This document shows positions 1 to 8,609 of a DNA stretch of 64,000 nucleotides, in pieces. Positions within the stretch are counted from its first letter, which is position 1; each line of letters begins with the position of its first letter. The notes below the pieces were generated by a model that made no database searches, had not been told where the DNA came from, and worked only from the letters and a program-made list of their open reading frames with translations. The translations under genes were made by a program, and so were the position numbers. Origin of the DNA: JASHUC01 sp035523875. GTDB lineage: Bacteria; Pseudomonadota; Gammaproteobacteria; Steroidobacterales; Steroidobacteraceae. Where the stretch lies: assembly GCA_035523875.1 (NCBI GenBank), contig DATKPY010000048.1, forward strand, positions 40,560 through 104,559, read 5' to 3'.

Positions 1-906
1 ATCCTCGGCGTGCGCTCGCGCGTGATGGAAGGGCACACCCTCGCCGACGGCTTCGCCGATTTTCCGCGCGTGTTTCCCGAGATCTACCGCGCGACGGTGG
101 CGGCCGGCGAGCAGTCGGGGCACCTCGACCGCGTGCTCGAGCGGCTCGCCGACTACACCGAGAGTCGCGAGGAGATCCGCCAGAAGATCCTGGGCGCGAT
201 GCTCTATCCGATCGTGCTCTCGGTCATGTGCTTCGTGATCGTCTCGGGCCTGCTCGTCTACGTCGTGCCGAAGGTGGTCTCGGTGTTCGAGTCCACCCAC
301 GCGCAGCTCCCGTTCATGACGCGGCTGCTGATCGCGGTGAGCGGCTTCCTGCAGGCCTACGTGGTCTGGCTGCTCGTGGGCGGGGTGGCGCTCGCCGTGA
401 TTCTCACCCGCTGGCTGCGTCTGCCGGGTCCGCGGCGGCGGTTCCACCGGCTGCAGCTCACGCTCCCGCTCGTCGGCAAGCTCGCGCGCGGCTTCAACAC
501 CACGCGCTTCACCCGCACACTGAGCATCCTCACCTCGAGCGCCGTCCCGGTGCTCGAGGCGCTGCGCATCGCCGGGGAGGTCGTCACCAATCTGCCGATG
601 CGCGATGCGATCCTCGAGACCACGCAGCGCGTGCGCGAGGGGGCGCCGATCGGACGCTCGCTCGCCGCGAGCAAGCTCTTTCCGCCGATGACGATCCATC
701 TGATCTCGAGCGGCGAGGCGAGCGGGGAGCTCGAGAGCATGCTCGATCGGGCCTCGCAGAGTCAGGAGCGCGAGCTTGACGGACTGCTCACCGCGATGGT
801 CGGACTGCTGGGGCCGCTGCTCATCGTGGTGATGGGGCTCTTTGTCATGGGCATCGTTTTTGCCATGCTCATGCCGATCTTCGAAATGAACAACCTCATC
901 CACTGA
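1..906 (+). CDS. gspF: Type II secretion system inner-membrane protein GspF (5' truncated by window edge)
   Basis: The reading frame is open from base 1, so the gene starts upstream; about 301 residues are visible, against about 400 usual for GspF. GspF is the polytopic platform protein of the type II secretion (or type IV pilus) assembly, acting in the inner membrane with the GspE ATPase. The visible part holds the end of the first T2SSF repeat (GEQSGHLDRVLERLADYTE), a hydrophobic segment around LSVMCFVIVSGLLVYVVPKVV, a second one (VVWLLVGGVALAVILT), the second repeat (FTRTLSILTSSAVPVLEAL, then SSGEASGELESMLDRAS) and a terminal membrane segment (LLGPLLIVVMGLFVMGIVF). The spacing of repeats and membrane helices fits GspF better than PilC, although the two are hard to separate from a fragment. 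No other gsp gene is visible, so this would be the distal end of the operon. Confidence 0.88.
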   Translation: MLGVRSRVMEGHTLADGFADFPRVFPEIYRATVAAGEQSGHLDRVLERLADYTESREEIRQKILGAMLYPIVLSVMCFVIVSGLLVYVVPKVVSVFESTHAQLPFMTRLLIAVSGFLQAYVVWLLVGGVALAVILTRWLRLPGPRRRFHRLQLTLPLVGKLARGFNTTRFTRTLSILTSSAVPVLEALRIAGEVVTNLPMRDAILETTQRVREGAPIGRSLAASKLFPPMTIHLISSGEASGELESMLDRASQSQERELDGLLTAMVGLLGPLLIVVMGLFVMGIVFAMLMPIFEMNNLIH

Positions 907-924
907 GCGTTCCCCGCCTGGGAT

Positions 925-1206
925 ATGAGCGAGAAGCCCGAATCGGACGAGTTCGACGAGGAAGACGCGGACGAGCCGGTGGCGGAAGACCCGGACGTCG
1001 ATCTCGATCAGGTCATCAAGGACCTCGACCTCGCCAAGCGCAGGAGCGCGAAGAGCGGCGATCCGGCGTGGCGGCGCTTGGAGAAGCTCCTCGAGGAGCG
1101 GCGCACGGCGGAGCTCACGAGCGATTTCGACGACTACGAGATCGGCGACCCGGAGGCGCAAGCCCACGCGCGCCGGGGCGCGGCCAAGCGGCCGCCCAAG
1201 CGCTGA
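925..1206 (+). CDS. Small acidic protein of unknown function
   Basis: A 93-residue protein starts 18 bases after the gspF stop, probably on the same transcript. The N-terminal third is strongly acidic (DEFDEEDADEPVAEDPDVD); the centre has a basic helix-like stretch (WRRLEKLLEERRTAELTSDFDDYEI) and the tail is basic (RRGAAKRPPKR). The WRRLEKLLEERR...DFDDYE pattern resembles the short PA3496-type proteins of gammaproteobacteria, but this is a weak recognition. There is no signal peptide or membrane segment, so it is likely cytoplasmic. Function unknown. Confidence 0.6.
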   Translation: MSEKPESDEFDEEDADEPVAEDPDVDLDQVIKDLDLAKRRSAKSGDPAWRRLEKLLEERRTAELTSDFDDYEIGDPEAQAHARRGAAKRPPKR

Positions 1207-1239
1207 ATCGAGCGCTCGAGCGGGAAGCGCGCAGGCTCG

Positions 1240-1261
1240 GGCGTCGCCCAATCGCGACGCC
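1240..1261 (+). terminator. Hairpin after gspF / small acidic protein
   Basis: GGCGTCGC (1240-1247) and GCGACGCC (1254-1261) form a perfect 8-bp stem with a 6-base loop, 33 bases after the stop codon. It is not followed by a T run, so it may be a weak or Rho-assisted terminator. Confidence 0.4.
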
Positions 1262-1388
1262 GGGCTCCTCATCAAAGCAACAGTCAGTTACGCGTCAACG
1301 ACGTGCGTATCGACACGTTCCTGCAACGTGCCGTAGGCTATAAGTCGAGCAGGGCGGCGCACAGCGCAGCGCGATCGCGAGGTCGGTC

Positions 1389-3494
1389 TTGAATACATAT
1401 CTCAGGGGTGGAGCATCGCTCGGGCAGCGCCTCGCCTGCGCGCTCCTCGCCTGCATCGCGCTCGCCGCGTGCACACCGCAGACCGACGTGGCGACCACCG
1501 GTAACGTGCCGGCCCGATACGCGCATGTGTGGGTGACGCTGCAGCAGGTCGCCTTCAACACCAACGCCACCGCGGGCCCCACCGACAGCGGCTGGCAGCA
1601 GTTCCCCCTGCCCTCGCCCGCGACCATCGATCTCGCGGCGCTCACGAACGGAGTGCTCGCGCAGTTCGCAAGCGAGCTCAAGCTCTCCCAGGGCACCTAC
1701 AATCAGATGCGCATCGTGCTCACGGATTCGAGCGCTGCGCTCAGCTCCTCGGCGCAGGCGGCCGGTGCGCTGTTCAACGATGAGGTGGACTACACCGATT
1801 CGACCGGCGCGCTGCACCGGCTGCCGCTGCAGGTGCCGAACTCGACCGCCGGCATCGCCTTTGCGGTGAGTCTCACGGTCGCGAGCGCGCAGCAGACCGC
1901 CATCGCGGCCCTCGCGTGCGCGGAGAGCTCGAGCTCCTCCGGCTCGCTCGGCGCCGCCGGCGCGGCGTTCGGGAGCGGTGTGACCGGATCCACCGGCAGC
2001 TACGGGGACTGCGCCTTCGGCGGCCAGACCAAGGCGGACTGCGTGTCCGGGGAGTTCTACGACCACCTGCTCGGCTCGTGCATCTCGGTCGGCTCGACTT
2101 CGAGCCTGGGCACGACGACCACGGGCACCACGACCGCGACCTCGACGAACTGCGCGGCGGGGACCACTTACGATTCGGCGACCGGCACGTGCGTCGCCTC
2201 CACCAACGCCGACTATGCCTCCACCTGCTCCTACGATCAGACCTACAACCCGACCACCGGCACCTGCTCGAGCGCGCTCAACCTCGCGACCACGGATCTC
2301 GCCGTCGACTTCGACGCGGCGCGCGACATCGTGCCGTTCACGGTGAGCGGCGCGCCCGGGTTTCTGCTCATTCCGCACCTCACGGCCTACAACCTCACGC
2401 TCGCCGGATCGATCGCAGGCACCCTCGATGTCTCGGCGGTACCGGCCACGGTCGGGGGGATCGAGGTCACGGCGGAGACTCTGAGCGCCGATGGGACGCA
2501 CAACGTGATCGTCGGCAGCGCGCCGCTCGGCTCCGACGGCAGCTTCGACCTCTACCCGCTCCCGGCGACGACCAACGCCGCGACCACGACGAGCACGACC
2601 ACCAGCTGTCCCTTGGATGAGACCTACAATCCCGCCTCCGGCACCTGCGAGGCGACGGCAACGACCACCTCGGAATACGATCTCGTCATCCACGGGCCCG
2701 GCATCGCCACCGTGATCATCACGGGCGTGCCGGTGACGGCGGGCAACTCCTCGAGCAATCCGATCACCTTCGGCGTGACGCTCACCGCCGCCACCTCCTA
2801 CCCGGTGCAGCTCGCCTCGGGCAGCACCGTGTCGCCGGTCGGAGCGTACGTGGGCTTCTATCAGACGATTCCCGCCTCGGGCGAGGTGCCCTACCTCATC
2901 GAGACCTATCCGGTCGATCCGTTCATCGGCGCGTTCGACTCCGATCAATACCTCTCCATGGCGAACATCGAGTACGGCTCGTACGTCTCCGGCGGCACCA
3001 TCGCGCTCACGAGCGCGGTGCCCTCCGAGGGAGCCGCCTCGTATACGGTCGGGGCATCCGCGCCGCTCTACGGCGATGGGCCGCTCAGCACGGTCGTCAC
3101 CGGGCCCACCGTCGCGACGACCACGCCCACCACGTTCACCGTGACCCCGATTCCGCTGCCCGCCGGCACCAGCGCCGATTCCATCTCGGGAACCCTCACC
3201 GTGAGCGCTCCGGGCAAGTACAACAAGGGCGAGCTGGTGCTCACCCAGAACGGCGCGCTCGTCGCCGTCGCACCGCTCGATTCCTATCTCGGTGTGAGTC
3301 AGAGCTCGGCCACATTCTTCAGCTCCGTGCCCGGCGGCGGCGGCAGCGGCACCGCGAGCACCGAGCAGTACTACCTCGAGGCGTGGGTGTGGAACTCCGC
3401 GGATCCCACGGGCACCTTCAGCCGCGAGCCGGTTGCCGCGCTCATCGACTTGACCGGCGGCAGCGCGAGCAATGTCGCCATCGCGATCAACTGA
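1389..3494 (+). CDS. DUF4382-like lipoprotein with four Cys-x12-Cys motifs
   Basis: A 701-residue predicted lipoprotein with a TTG start. It has a signal peptide with lipobox LAAC (Cys28), so it should be lipid-anchored after the Sec pathway. Residues about 40-125 (YAHVWVTLQQVAF, then IDLAALTNGV and GTYNQMRIVLTDS) match the DUF4382 pattern. The domain appears interrupted by a low-complexity Ser/Thr/Gly region (about 180-300) holding three 14-residue motifs, with a fourth at 407-420, all of the form C-x5-Y-[DN]-x3-G-[ST]-C. The conserved continuation (LAVDFDAARDIVPFTV) follows. The rest (about 300-701) looks beta-rich and Thr/Ser/Gly rich, as in surface proteins. It converges on imuC with a 1-base gap. 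Function unknown; an adhesin or surface-binding role is only a guess. Confidence 0.72.
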   Translation: MNTYLRGGASLGQRLACALLACIALAACTPQTDVATTGNVPARYAHVWVTLQQVAFNTNATAGPTDSGWQQFPLPSPATIDLAALTNGVLAQFASELKLSQGTYNQMRIVLTDSSAALSSSAQAAGALFNDEVDYTDSTGALHRLPLQVPNSTAGIAFAVSLTVASAQQTAIAALACAESSSSSGSLGAAGAAFGSGVTGSTGSYGDCAFGGQTKADCVSGEFYDHLLGSCISVGSTSSLGTTTTGTTTATSTNCAAGTTYDSATGTCVASTNADYASTCSYDQTYNPTTGTCSSALNLATTDLAVDFDAARDIVPFTVSGAPGFLLIPHLTAYNLTLAGSIAGTLDVSAVPATVGGIEVTAETLSADGTHNVIVGSAPLGSDGSFDLYPLPATTNAATTTSTTTSCPLDETYNPASGTCEATATTTSEYDLVIHGPGIATVIITGVPVTAGNSSSNPITFGVTLTAATSYPVQLASGSTVSPVGAYVGFYQTIPASGEVPYLIETYPVDPFIGAFDSDQYLSMANIEYGSYVSGGTIALTSAVPSEGAASYTVGASAPLYGDGPLSTVVTGPTVATTTPTTFTVTPIPLPAGTSADSISGTLTVSAPGKYNKGELVLTQNGALVAVAPLDSYLGVSQSSATFFSSVPGGGGSGTASTEQYYLEAWVWNSADPTGTFSREPVAALIDLTGGSASNVAIAIN
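2040..2267 (+). repeat. Three of four C-x5-Y-[DN]-x3-G-[ST]-C motifs
   Basis: Protein-level repeats at 2040-2081 (CVSGEFYDHLLGSC), 2151-2192 (CAAGTTYDSATGTC) and 2226-2267 (CSYDQTYNPTTGTC), separated by Thr/Ser linkers. A fourth copy lies at 2607-2648 (CPLDETYNPASGTC). Each copy is exactly 14 residues, with Tyr at position 7 and Gly at position 12, consistent with a small disulfide loop. Confidence 0.8.
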
Positions 3495-3495
3495 T

Positions 3496-6400
3496 TCAGT
3501 GAAAGTCGCGCGAGCTTGAGACGAGCCCGGCCACGAGCTCGGAGCGGTCGATCAGGCGGTGCGCCACGACGTGCAGGATCTGCCCCTGGCGCTGCAGCTT
3601 GCCGCGCACCTCGAGCAGCCGCGATTCGACGAGCGGGCGGCGCTGTGCCTCGCCCACTTTCCTCCAGACGATGAGATTCACCTGTCCGGTCTCATCCTCC
3701 AGGGTCATGAACGTCACGCCGTTCGCATTGGCCGGGTGCTGACGCAGCAGAACGAGCCCCGCGGTGCGCACCAGCCGGCCGTGCGGGAACTGTGCGATCT
3801 CCGCTGCGCTCGCGATGCGCTCCGCCCGTAGCCGCTCGCGCAGCAGCGCGAGCGGATGGCGGCCGAGCGTGAGCCCGGTCGCGGCATAGTCCGCTTCGAT
3901 CCCCTGCCACTCCGTGGGCGCACCGATGAGCGGTCGACCCTCCTCGAGCGGGGCTGTCGCGCGCGGCGCGAGCGCGAGCGCACGCTCGGTGCCCGCCACT
4001 TCCCAGAAGGCGAGATGGCGGTTGCCGCTCAAGCACGCGAGCGCGCCGGCCGCGGCGAGCGCCTCGAGCTCGCCGCGAGCGAGCGCCGCGCGCTCAGCGA
4101 GATCGTGCACGCTCGCGAAGGGGCGCTGCGCGCGGGCCGCCACGATGCGCTCCGCGGCCGCCTGCGAGAGCGACTTGGTGAGCCGCAGACCGAGACGCAG
4201 AGCGGGCCCGGGCTCACCCGGCTCGAGCGTGCAGTCCCAGCCGCTCGCAGCGACGCTCACCGAACGCACCTCCACCCCGTGCTCGCGCGCATCGCGCACG
4301 AGCTGCGCCGGGGCGTAGAAGCCCATCGGCTGGCTGTTGAGCAAGGCGCAGGTGAAGGCCGCCGGCTCGTGGCATTTGAGCCAGGCGGAATCGTAGACGA
4401 GGAGCGCGAAGCTGCAGGCGTGGGAGTTGTGAACGACCAGATGATTGGCAACGAAGTTGTGATTGCCTTCTATCTGCAGATCGTAGGTCTCCTGCGGCCC
4501 CAGGGCCGCGAGCTCCTCGATGCGGTCCCAGCCGATGGCCGCACCGGCAATGCACTCGCGCGCCGCGGCGATCCGCTCGCCCGTGCGCAGCTCCCCGAGT
4601 CGCCGCCATCCCGCGAGCGTCATGAACGGGTGCTCGGCCGTCGCGCAGATCGTGTGGCCGAGCGCCGTCTTCAGTCGCCACACCGGCTTCACTCCGCTCG
4701 CGATCACGGCAAGCACCCTGCGCTTTCGCAGGCGCAGCCCATCGTCACACGCGAGCGTATTCCGAAGCGTCGCTCGACCCGATATCACCTCGTCGATCGT
4801 CACCCATTGACCCGTGGCGGCGTTCATCACGCGCGTCTCGCCCACCACGCACTCGGGAAATCCATACTCCCCGAACCCCTGAATCTGCTTGCACAGCCGC
4901 AGCGCGAACTCCTGCGAGTAGCCGCGCTCGCTCATGCCGCGCAGGAGCTTCTCCTGAAAGCGGTGGATGTCGCCGTGGCGCTTCCAGGCGGCCATCGCGC
5001 GCCGCAGGCGATCGGCCTCCCCCGCCGTGAAGCCCGCGGCCTTGATGGCAAGCTGCATCACCTGCTCCTGGAAGATCGGCACGCCGAGCGTGCGCGCGAG
5101 CACCTCCTGCACCTCCGGGCGCGGAAACTCCACCTTCTCGTGGCCCTCGCGGCGGCGCAGGTACGGATGCACCATGTCCCCTTGGATGGGACCGGGACGG
5201 ACGATCGCGACCTCGATCACGAGGTCGTAGAACTCCTGCGGTCGCAACCGCGGGAGCATCGACATCTGTGCGCGCGACTCGATCTGGAACACCCCGACCG
5301 TATCGGCGCGCGAGACCATCTCGTAGACGCGGGGATCCTCGGCGGGCAGGTGCCCGAGGGTGAAGCGCGTGCCGCGCTGATCGTTGACGAGGCTCAAGGC
5401 GCGCCGCAGCGCCGTGAGCATGCCGAGCCCGAGCAGATCGACCTTGAGGAGCCCCAAGTCGTTGAGGTCGTCCTTGTCCCATTGAACGACGGTGCGGTCG
5501 GGCATTGCGGCGTTCTCGATCGGCACGAGCTCCTCGAGCGCACCGGCGGAGATCACGAAGCCGCCGACGTGCTGGGAGAGGTGGCGCGGAAAGCCGATGA
5601 GATCGCGCGCAAGCTCCAGGATCATCCCGAGCGTCGCGCTCTCGGGATCGAGGCCCGCCTCGCGCACGTGCTCAACGGTAATGCCCGGATCCCACCACTG
5701 CAGGATCCGCGCGAGATTGCCGATCTGCAGCGCATCGAGCCCGAAGACCTTGCCGAGGTCGCGCATGGCGCTGCGCGGGCGGTACATGATGACGGTGGCG
5801 GCGAGCGCCGCGCGCTCGCGGCCGTACTTGCGGTAGACGTACTGGATCACCTCCTCGCGCCGCTCGTGCTCGAAGTCGATGTCGATGTCCGGCGGCTCGT
5901 TGCGCTCCTTGGAGATGAAGCGCTCCATGAGTAGCGCGCTGCGCTCGAGGCCCACCGCGGTGACGCCCAGGCAATAGCACACCAGGGAATTCGCCGCCGA
6001 GCCGCGCCCCTGGCAGAGAATCCCGAGGCTGCGCGCATGCGCCACGATGTCGTAGACGGTGAGGAAGTACGGCTCGTAGCCGAGCTCGGCGATGAGCTCG
6101 AGCTCGTGCGCGATCGTGGTGCGCGCCTTCTCAGGCAGCTCCCGCGGCCAGCGCTCGCGCATGCCGCGCTCGACGAGCTTGCGCAGATAGCTCGCCGCGG
6201 TCTCTCCCTCCGGCACCAGTTCCCGCGGATACTCGTAGCGCAGCGCATCGAGCGAGAACGTGCAACGCGCGGCGACCGTGAGCGTCTCGGCAAGCAGCTC
6301 GTGGGGGTACAACCGCGCCAGGCGCACGCGCTCGCGCAGATAGCGCTCGCCGTTCGGGTGCACGTGCCAGCCCGCCTCGGCGAGCGGCACGTTGAGGCGG

Positions 6401-7044
6401 ATCGCCGTGAGCGCATCCTGAAGCTTTCTGCGCTCGCGCACGTGCATGTGCACGTTCCCGCTCGCCACGAGCGGCAGCCCGAGTTGCCGCCCGGTGCGGG
6501 CGAGCGCAGCGAGGCGCTCGCGGTCCGTGCCATCGCGCGCAAGCTCGACGGCGATCCAGAGGTTTGCGCGGAAACGCTCGCGCAGCCACGCGCCGGCCTC
6601 GAGGTCGGGCCGCGCCTCGGGGAGCCAGAGGATGAGGCAGTCGGCAAGATCGCACTCGACGTCCGTGCGGCTCAACGCATAGTCGCCCTTCGGCGCCGAG
6701 CGCCGCCCGTGGGTGATGAGGCGGCAGAGCCGGCCGTAGCCCGAGCGATCGACGGCCAAGGCGACGAAGCGCATTCCACAGCTGAGGCGAAACTCCGCGC
6801 CGATGATGAGCTTCAAGGACGGGTCCGGTCCGCCACGCGCTTTGGGGCTCGGCGCCGCGCTCTCCTCCTTGTTTGCAACGTGCGCGCGCACCACTCCACC
6901 GACCGAGCATTCATCGGTGATCGCGAGCGCGCCGTAGCCGAGCTCGCGGGCGCGCGCGACGAGCTCCTCGGGATGCGAGGCGCCGCGCAGGAAGGTGAAA
7001 TTCGTGAGGCAATGAAGCTCCGCGTAGTCGGGCGGCTGTTGCAT
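3496..7044 (-). CDS. imuC (dnaE2): Error-prone DNA polymerase ImuC/DnaE2, interrupted by a mini-intein
   Basis: This is the catalytic subunit of the ImuA-ImuB-ImuC mutasome, a C-family polymerase for translesion synthesis. The N-terminal PHP domain begins YAELHCLTNFTFLRGASHP, as in DnaE2. The palm carries the acidic catalytic motif PDIDIDFEHERR, and the C-terminal part has an OB fold (GLVLLRQHPANANGVTFMTLEDE). The precursor is 1182 residues; removing the 142-residue intein (residues 732-873) leaves 1040, the normal DnaE2 length. I chose the ATG at 7044 because GGGAG sits 8 bases upstream; the ATG at 7068 would add 8 residues. The gene is separated from imuAB by a peptidase, a dehydrogenase and an opposite-strand gene, so it needs its own promoter; I see no CTG-N10-CAG LexA box in the 110 bases upstream. 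Confidence 0.95.
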   Translation of the reverse strand: MQQPPDYAELHCLTNFTFLRGASHPEELVARARELGYGALAITDECSVGGVVRAHVANKEESAAPSPKARGGPDPSLKLIIGAEFRLSCGMRFVALAVDRSGYGRLCRLITHGRRSAPKGDYALSRTDVECDLADCLILWLPEARPDLEAGAWLRERFRANLWIAVELARDGTDRERLAALARTGRQLGLPLVASGNVHMHVRERRKLQDALTAIRLNVPLAEAGWHVHPNGERYLRERVRLARLYPHELLAETLTVAARCTFSLDALRYEYPRELVPEGETAASYLRKLVERGMRERWPRELPEKARTTIAHELELIAELGYEPYFLTVYDIVAHARSLGILCQGRGSAANSLVCYCLGVTAVGLERSALLMERFISKERNEPPDIDIDFEHERREEVIQYVYRKYGRERAALAATVIMYRPRSAMRDLGKVFGLDALQIGNLARILQWWDPGITVEHVREAGLDPESATLGMILELARDLIGFPRHLSQHVGGFVISAGALEELVPIENAAMPDRTVVQWDKDDLNDLGLLKVDLLGLGMLTALRRALSLVNDQRGTRFTLGHLPAEDPRVYEMVSRADTVGVFQIESRAQMSMLPRLRPQEFYDLVIEVAIVRPGPIQGDMVHPYLRRREGHEKVEFPRPEVQEVLARTLGVPIFQEQVMQLAIKAAGFTAGEADRLRRAMAAWKRHGDIHRFQEKLLRGMSERGYSQEFALRLCKQIQGFGEYGFPECVVGETRVMNAATGQWVTIDEVISGRATLRNTLACDDGLRLRKRRVLAVIASGVKPVWRLKTALGHTICATAEHPFMTLAGWRRLGELRTGERIAAARECIAGAAIGWDRIEELAALGPQETYDLQIEGNHNFVANHLVVHNSHACSFALLVYDSAWLKCHEPAAFTCALLNSQPMGFYAPAQLVRDAREHGVEVRSVSVAASGWDCTLEPGEPGPALRLGLRLTKSLSQAAAERIVAARAQRPFASVHDLAERAALARGELEALAAAGALACLSGNRHLAFWEVAGTERALALAPRATAPLEEGRPLIGAPTEWQGIEADYAATGLTLGRHPLALLRERLRAERIASAAEIAQFPHGRLVRTAGLVLLRQHPANANGVTFMTLEDETGQVNLIVWRKVGEAQRRPLVESRLLEVRGKLQRQGQILHVVAHRLIDRSELVAGLVSSSRDFH
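4426..4851 (-). mobile_element. Mini-intein in ImuC (142 residues)
   Basis: An in-frame insertion splits the conserved motif GFPE-SHACSFALLVY. It starts with Cys (block A, CVVGETRVMN), contains block B (GHTICATAEHPFMT, with the TxxH signature as T-A-E-H), and ends with block F/G (TYDLQIEGNHNFVANHLVVHN), that is a terminal His-Asn followed by the +1 Ser of the host. These are the canonical splicing residues: Cys1, block B His, penultimate His, terminal Asn and a Ser nucleophile. The stretch between blocks B and F is only about 40 residues and has no LAGLIDADG or HNH motif, so no homing endonuclease is present. The 60 bases at 4441-4500 are about 52% GC, lower than the flanking host sequence (about 63% at 4381-4440). 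Confidence 0.95.
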
Positions 7045-7178
7045 GCGCGCGCTCCCGCTTGGTCGCATCGCGCGAGCGGCGATGCCGGAGCAAGCTTGTA
7101 CGGGATTGCCGGCCGCCGTCCATGCAGCTCCGCGGAGCGATCAGGACTGGATGAGGCGAGCTCCTGTATGCTCTGTCG

Positions 7179-7679
7179 ATGCAAGCCTCCGAGACCGCGT
7201 ACGACTTCCGCGACAAGCACGCCGCCTACGGCGAGCTCGCGCAAGCGCTCCAAGCGCTGCTCGCCGGCGAGCGCGATCGCACCGCCAACGCGGCGAACAC
7301 GGCGGCGCTCCTTGCCGCTGCCCTGCCCGAGATCAACTGGGCGGGTTTCTACTTTCTCCAGGGCCGTGAGCTCGTGGTCGGGCCCTTTCAAGGCAAGCCC
7401 GCGTGCGTGCGCATCCCGCTCGGGCGTGGCGTATGCGGAACGGCCGCCGAGCAGCGCCGCACGATCGTGGTCCCGGACGTGCATCTGTTCCCCGGCCACA
7501 TCGCCTGCGACAGCGCCTCGCAATCCGAGATCGTGGTCCCGTTGATCGTGGCCGAGCGGCTGCTCGGCGTACTCGATCTCGACAGCCCGCGGCGCGCGCG
7601 CTTCGATGAGGCGGACGCGCGCGGACTCGAGCGGGTGGCCGAGGTCTTCTGCGCGAGCCTGCCTGCCGAGATCCGCTAG
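7179..7679 (+). CDS. msrC: Free methionine-(R)-sulfoxide reductase (GAF domain)
   Basis: A 166-residue single GAF-domain protein of the fRMsr (YebR/MsrC) family, which reduces free methionine-R-sulfoxide using thioredoxin. The family's three cysteines are present: Cys76 (PACVRIPLGRG), Cys86 (GVCGTAA) and Cys110 (HIACDSAS), at the same spacing as Cys84/94/118 of the E. coli enzyme. The fold signature INWAGFYFL and the closing LGVLDLDSP are also typical. Length matches the family (about 160). It is divergent from imuC across 134 bases and convergent with the next dehydrogenase. An oxidative-stress repair role is consistent with the neighbouring DNA-damage genes, but no co-regulation is shown. 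Confidence 0.92.
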   Translation: MQASETAYDFRDKHAAYGELAQALQALLAGERDRTANAANTAALLAAALPEINWAGFYFLQGRELVVGPFQGKPACVRIPLGRGVCGTAAEQRRTIVVPDVHLFPGHIACDSASQSEIVVPLIVAERLLGVLDLDSPRRARFDEADARGLERVAEVFCASLPAEIR

Positions 7680-7704
7680 CCGCCAGCCCTCGCGCGACCG
7701 CCGC

Positions 7705-8586
7705 TCAGGGCAGCCGCCGGCGCGCCACCTCGATCACGGCGCTCTCGTTGGCCCGATCGGCGCCGAGCGCGCAGAGCTCACCGAAGCTCTGCGCCGCAAG
7801 CGCCCCGAAGGGAGTCCCGAGGTCGAGCTTGCGCGCGAACGCGAGTGCGTACTGCACGTCCTTCAGCCGCAGCCGCGGCGTGAAGATCACCGCCTGCTCG
7901 TGGTCGTCCTCGGCCATGCGCCGGGTGTTGCGCACGACCTGCGGGCTTCCCGCCTGTCCGCTCGCGATCGTGTGGGCCACCCGATGCGCATCGAGCCCGG
8001 CCCGCTCCGCGAGCGCCATCGCCTCCGCGGCCGAGGCAATCTGCACCGCACCGAGCATGTTCACGAGGAGCTTGTAGGCGGTGCCCGCACCGGGCGGTCC
8101 GAATTCAACGATCTCACGGGCGATCGCGGCGAGGAGCGGTCTCGCGGCCGCCAGATGCTGCGGATCGGCGCCCACGAGGAGCGTGAGCTCACCGGCCGCC
8201 GCCGCATCCGGCAGCCCCGTCACCGGCGCATCGAGGAAGCGCAGACCGCGGCGCGCGGCGCGGCCGCTCAGCTCGAGCACCCAGTCGTGCGAGAGCGTCG
8301 AGCACTCGATCGCGAGCGCCTTCGATGCCCCGAGCGCGCTCAGCGCTCCATCGGCACCGAGCCACAGCGCTCGGGAGGCCTCGTCATCGGAGACCATCGC
8401 GATCGCCGCCGCGGCGCCCGTGCACGCCTCGCGCACCGTGGCACAGCAGCGCGCTCCGGCGGCGCCGAACGGCGCGGCGCGCGCCGCCGTGCGATTGAAC
8501 ACTCGCAGATCGTGGCCGGCCGCGAGGAGCCGGCGGGCCATCCCCGCGCCCATCCGCCCGAGACCGAGGAACGCCACCGTCGCCAT
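7705..8586 (-). CDS. NAD(P)-dependent oxidoreductase, 3-hydroxyisobutyrate dehydrogenase family
   Basis: A 293-residue beta-hydroxyacid dehydrogenase. The N-terminal Rossmann motif is VAFLGLGRMGAGMARRL, followed by the substrate loop DAPVTGLPDAAAAGELTLLVGAD and the catalytic-lysine region GTAYKLLVNMLGAV (Lys in the G-x2-x-K-x-x-N motif). The start is the ATG at 8586, where the family homology begins; upstream codons have no homology. Possible substrates include 3-hydroxyisobutyrate, tartronate semialdehyde or succinic semialdehyde; the sequence does not decide. It lies 23 bases after the M28 peptidase and may share its transcript. Confidence 0.85.
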   Translation of the reverse strand: MATVAFLGLGRMGAGMARRLLAAGHDLRVFNRTAARAAPFGAAGARCCATVREACTGAAAAIAMVSDDEASRALWLGADGALSALGASKALAIECSTLSHDWVLELSGRAARRGLRFLDAPVTGLPDAAAAGELTLLVGADPQHLAAARPLLAAIAREIVEFGPPGAGTAYKLLVNMLGAVQIASAAEAMALAERAGLDAHRVAHTIASGQAGSPQVVRNTRRMAEDDHEQAVIFTPRLRLKDVQYALAFARKLDLGTPFGALAAQSFGELCALGADRANESAVIEVARRRLP

Positions 8587-8609
8587 GCCGCGACCCGGGG
8601 GCCTGCGCC

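Noticed and set aside
1338..2948. A 536-codon frame antisense to the lipoprotein gene
   Set aside because: Composition is Arg/Gly-rich, and the plus strand has a lipobox and repeated Cys motifs.
4426..4851. The ImuC insertion as a sequencing error or host domain
   Set aside because: It is in frame, of intein length and carries all intein blocks in the correct order.
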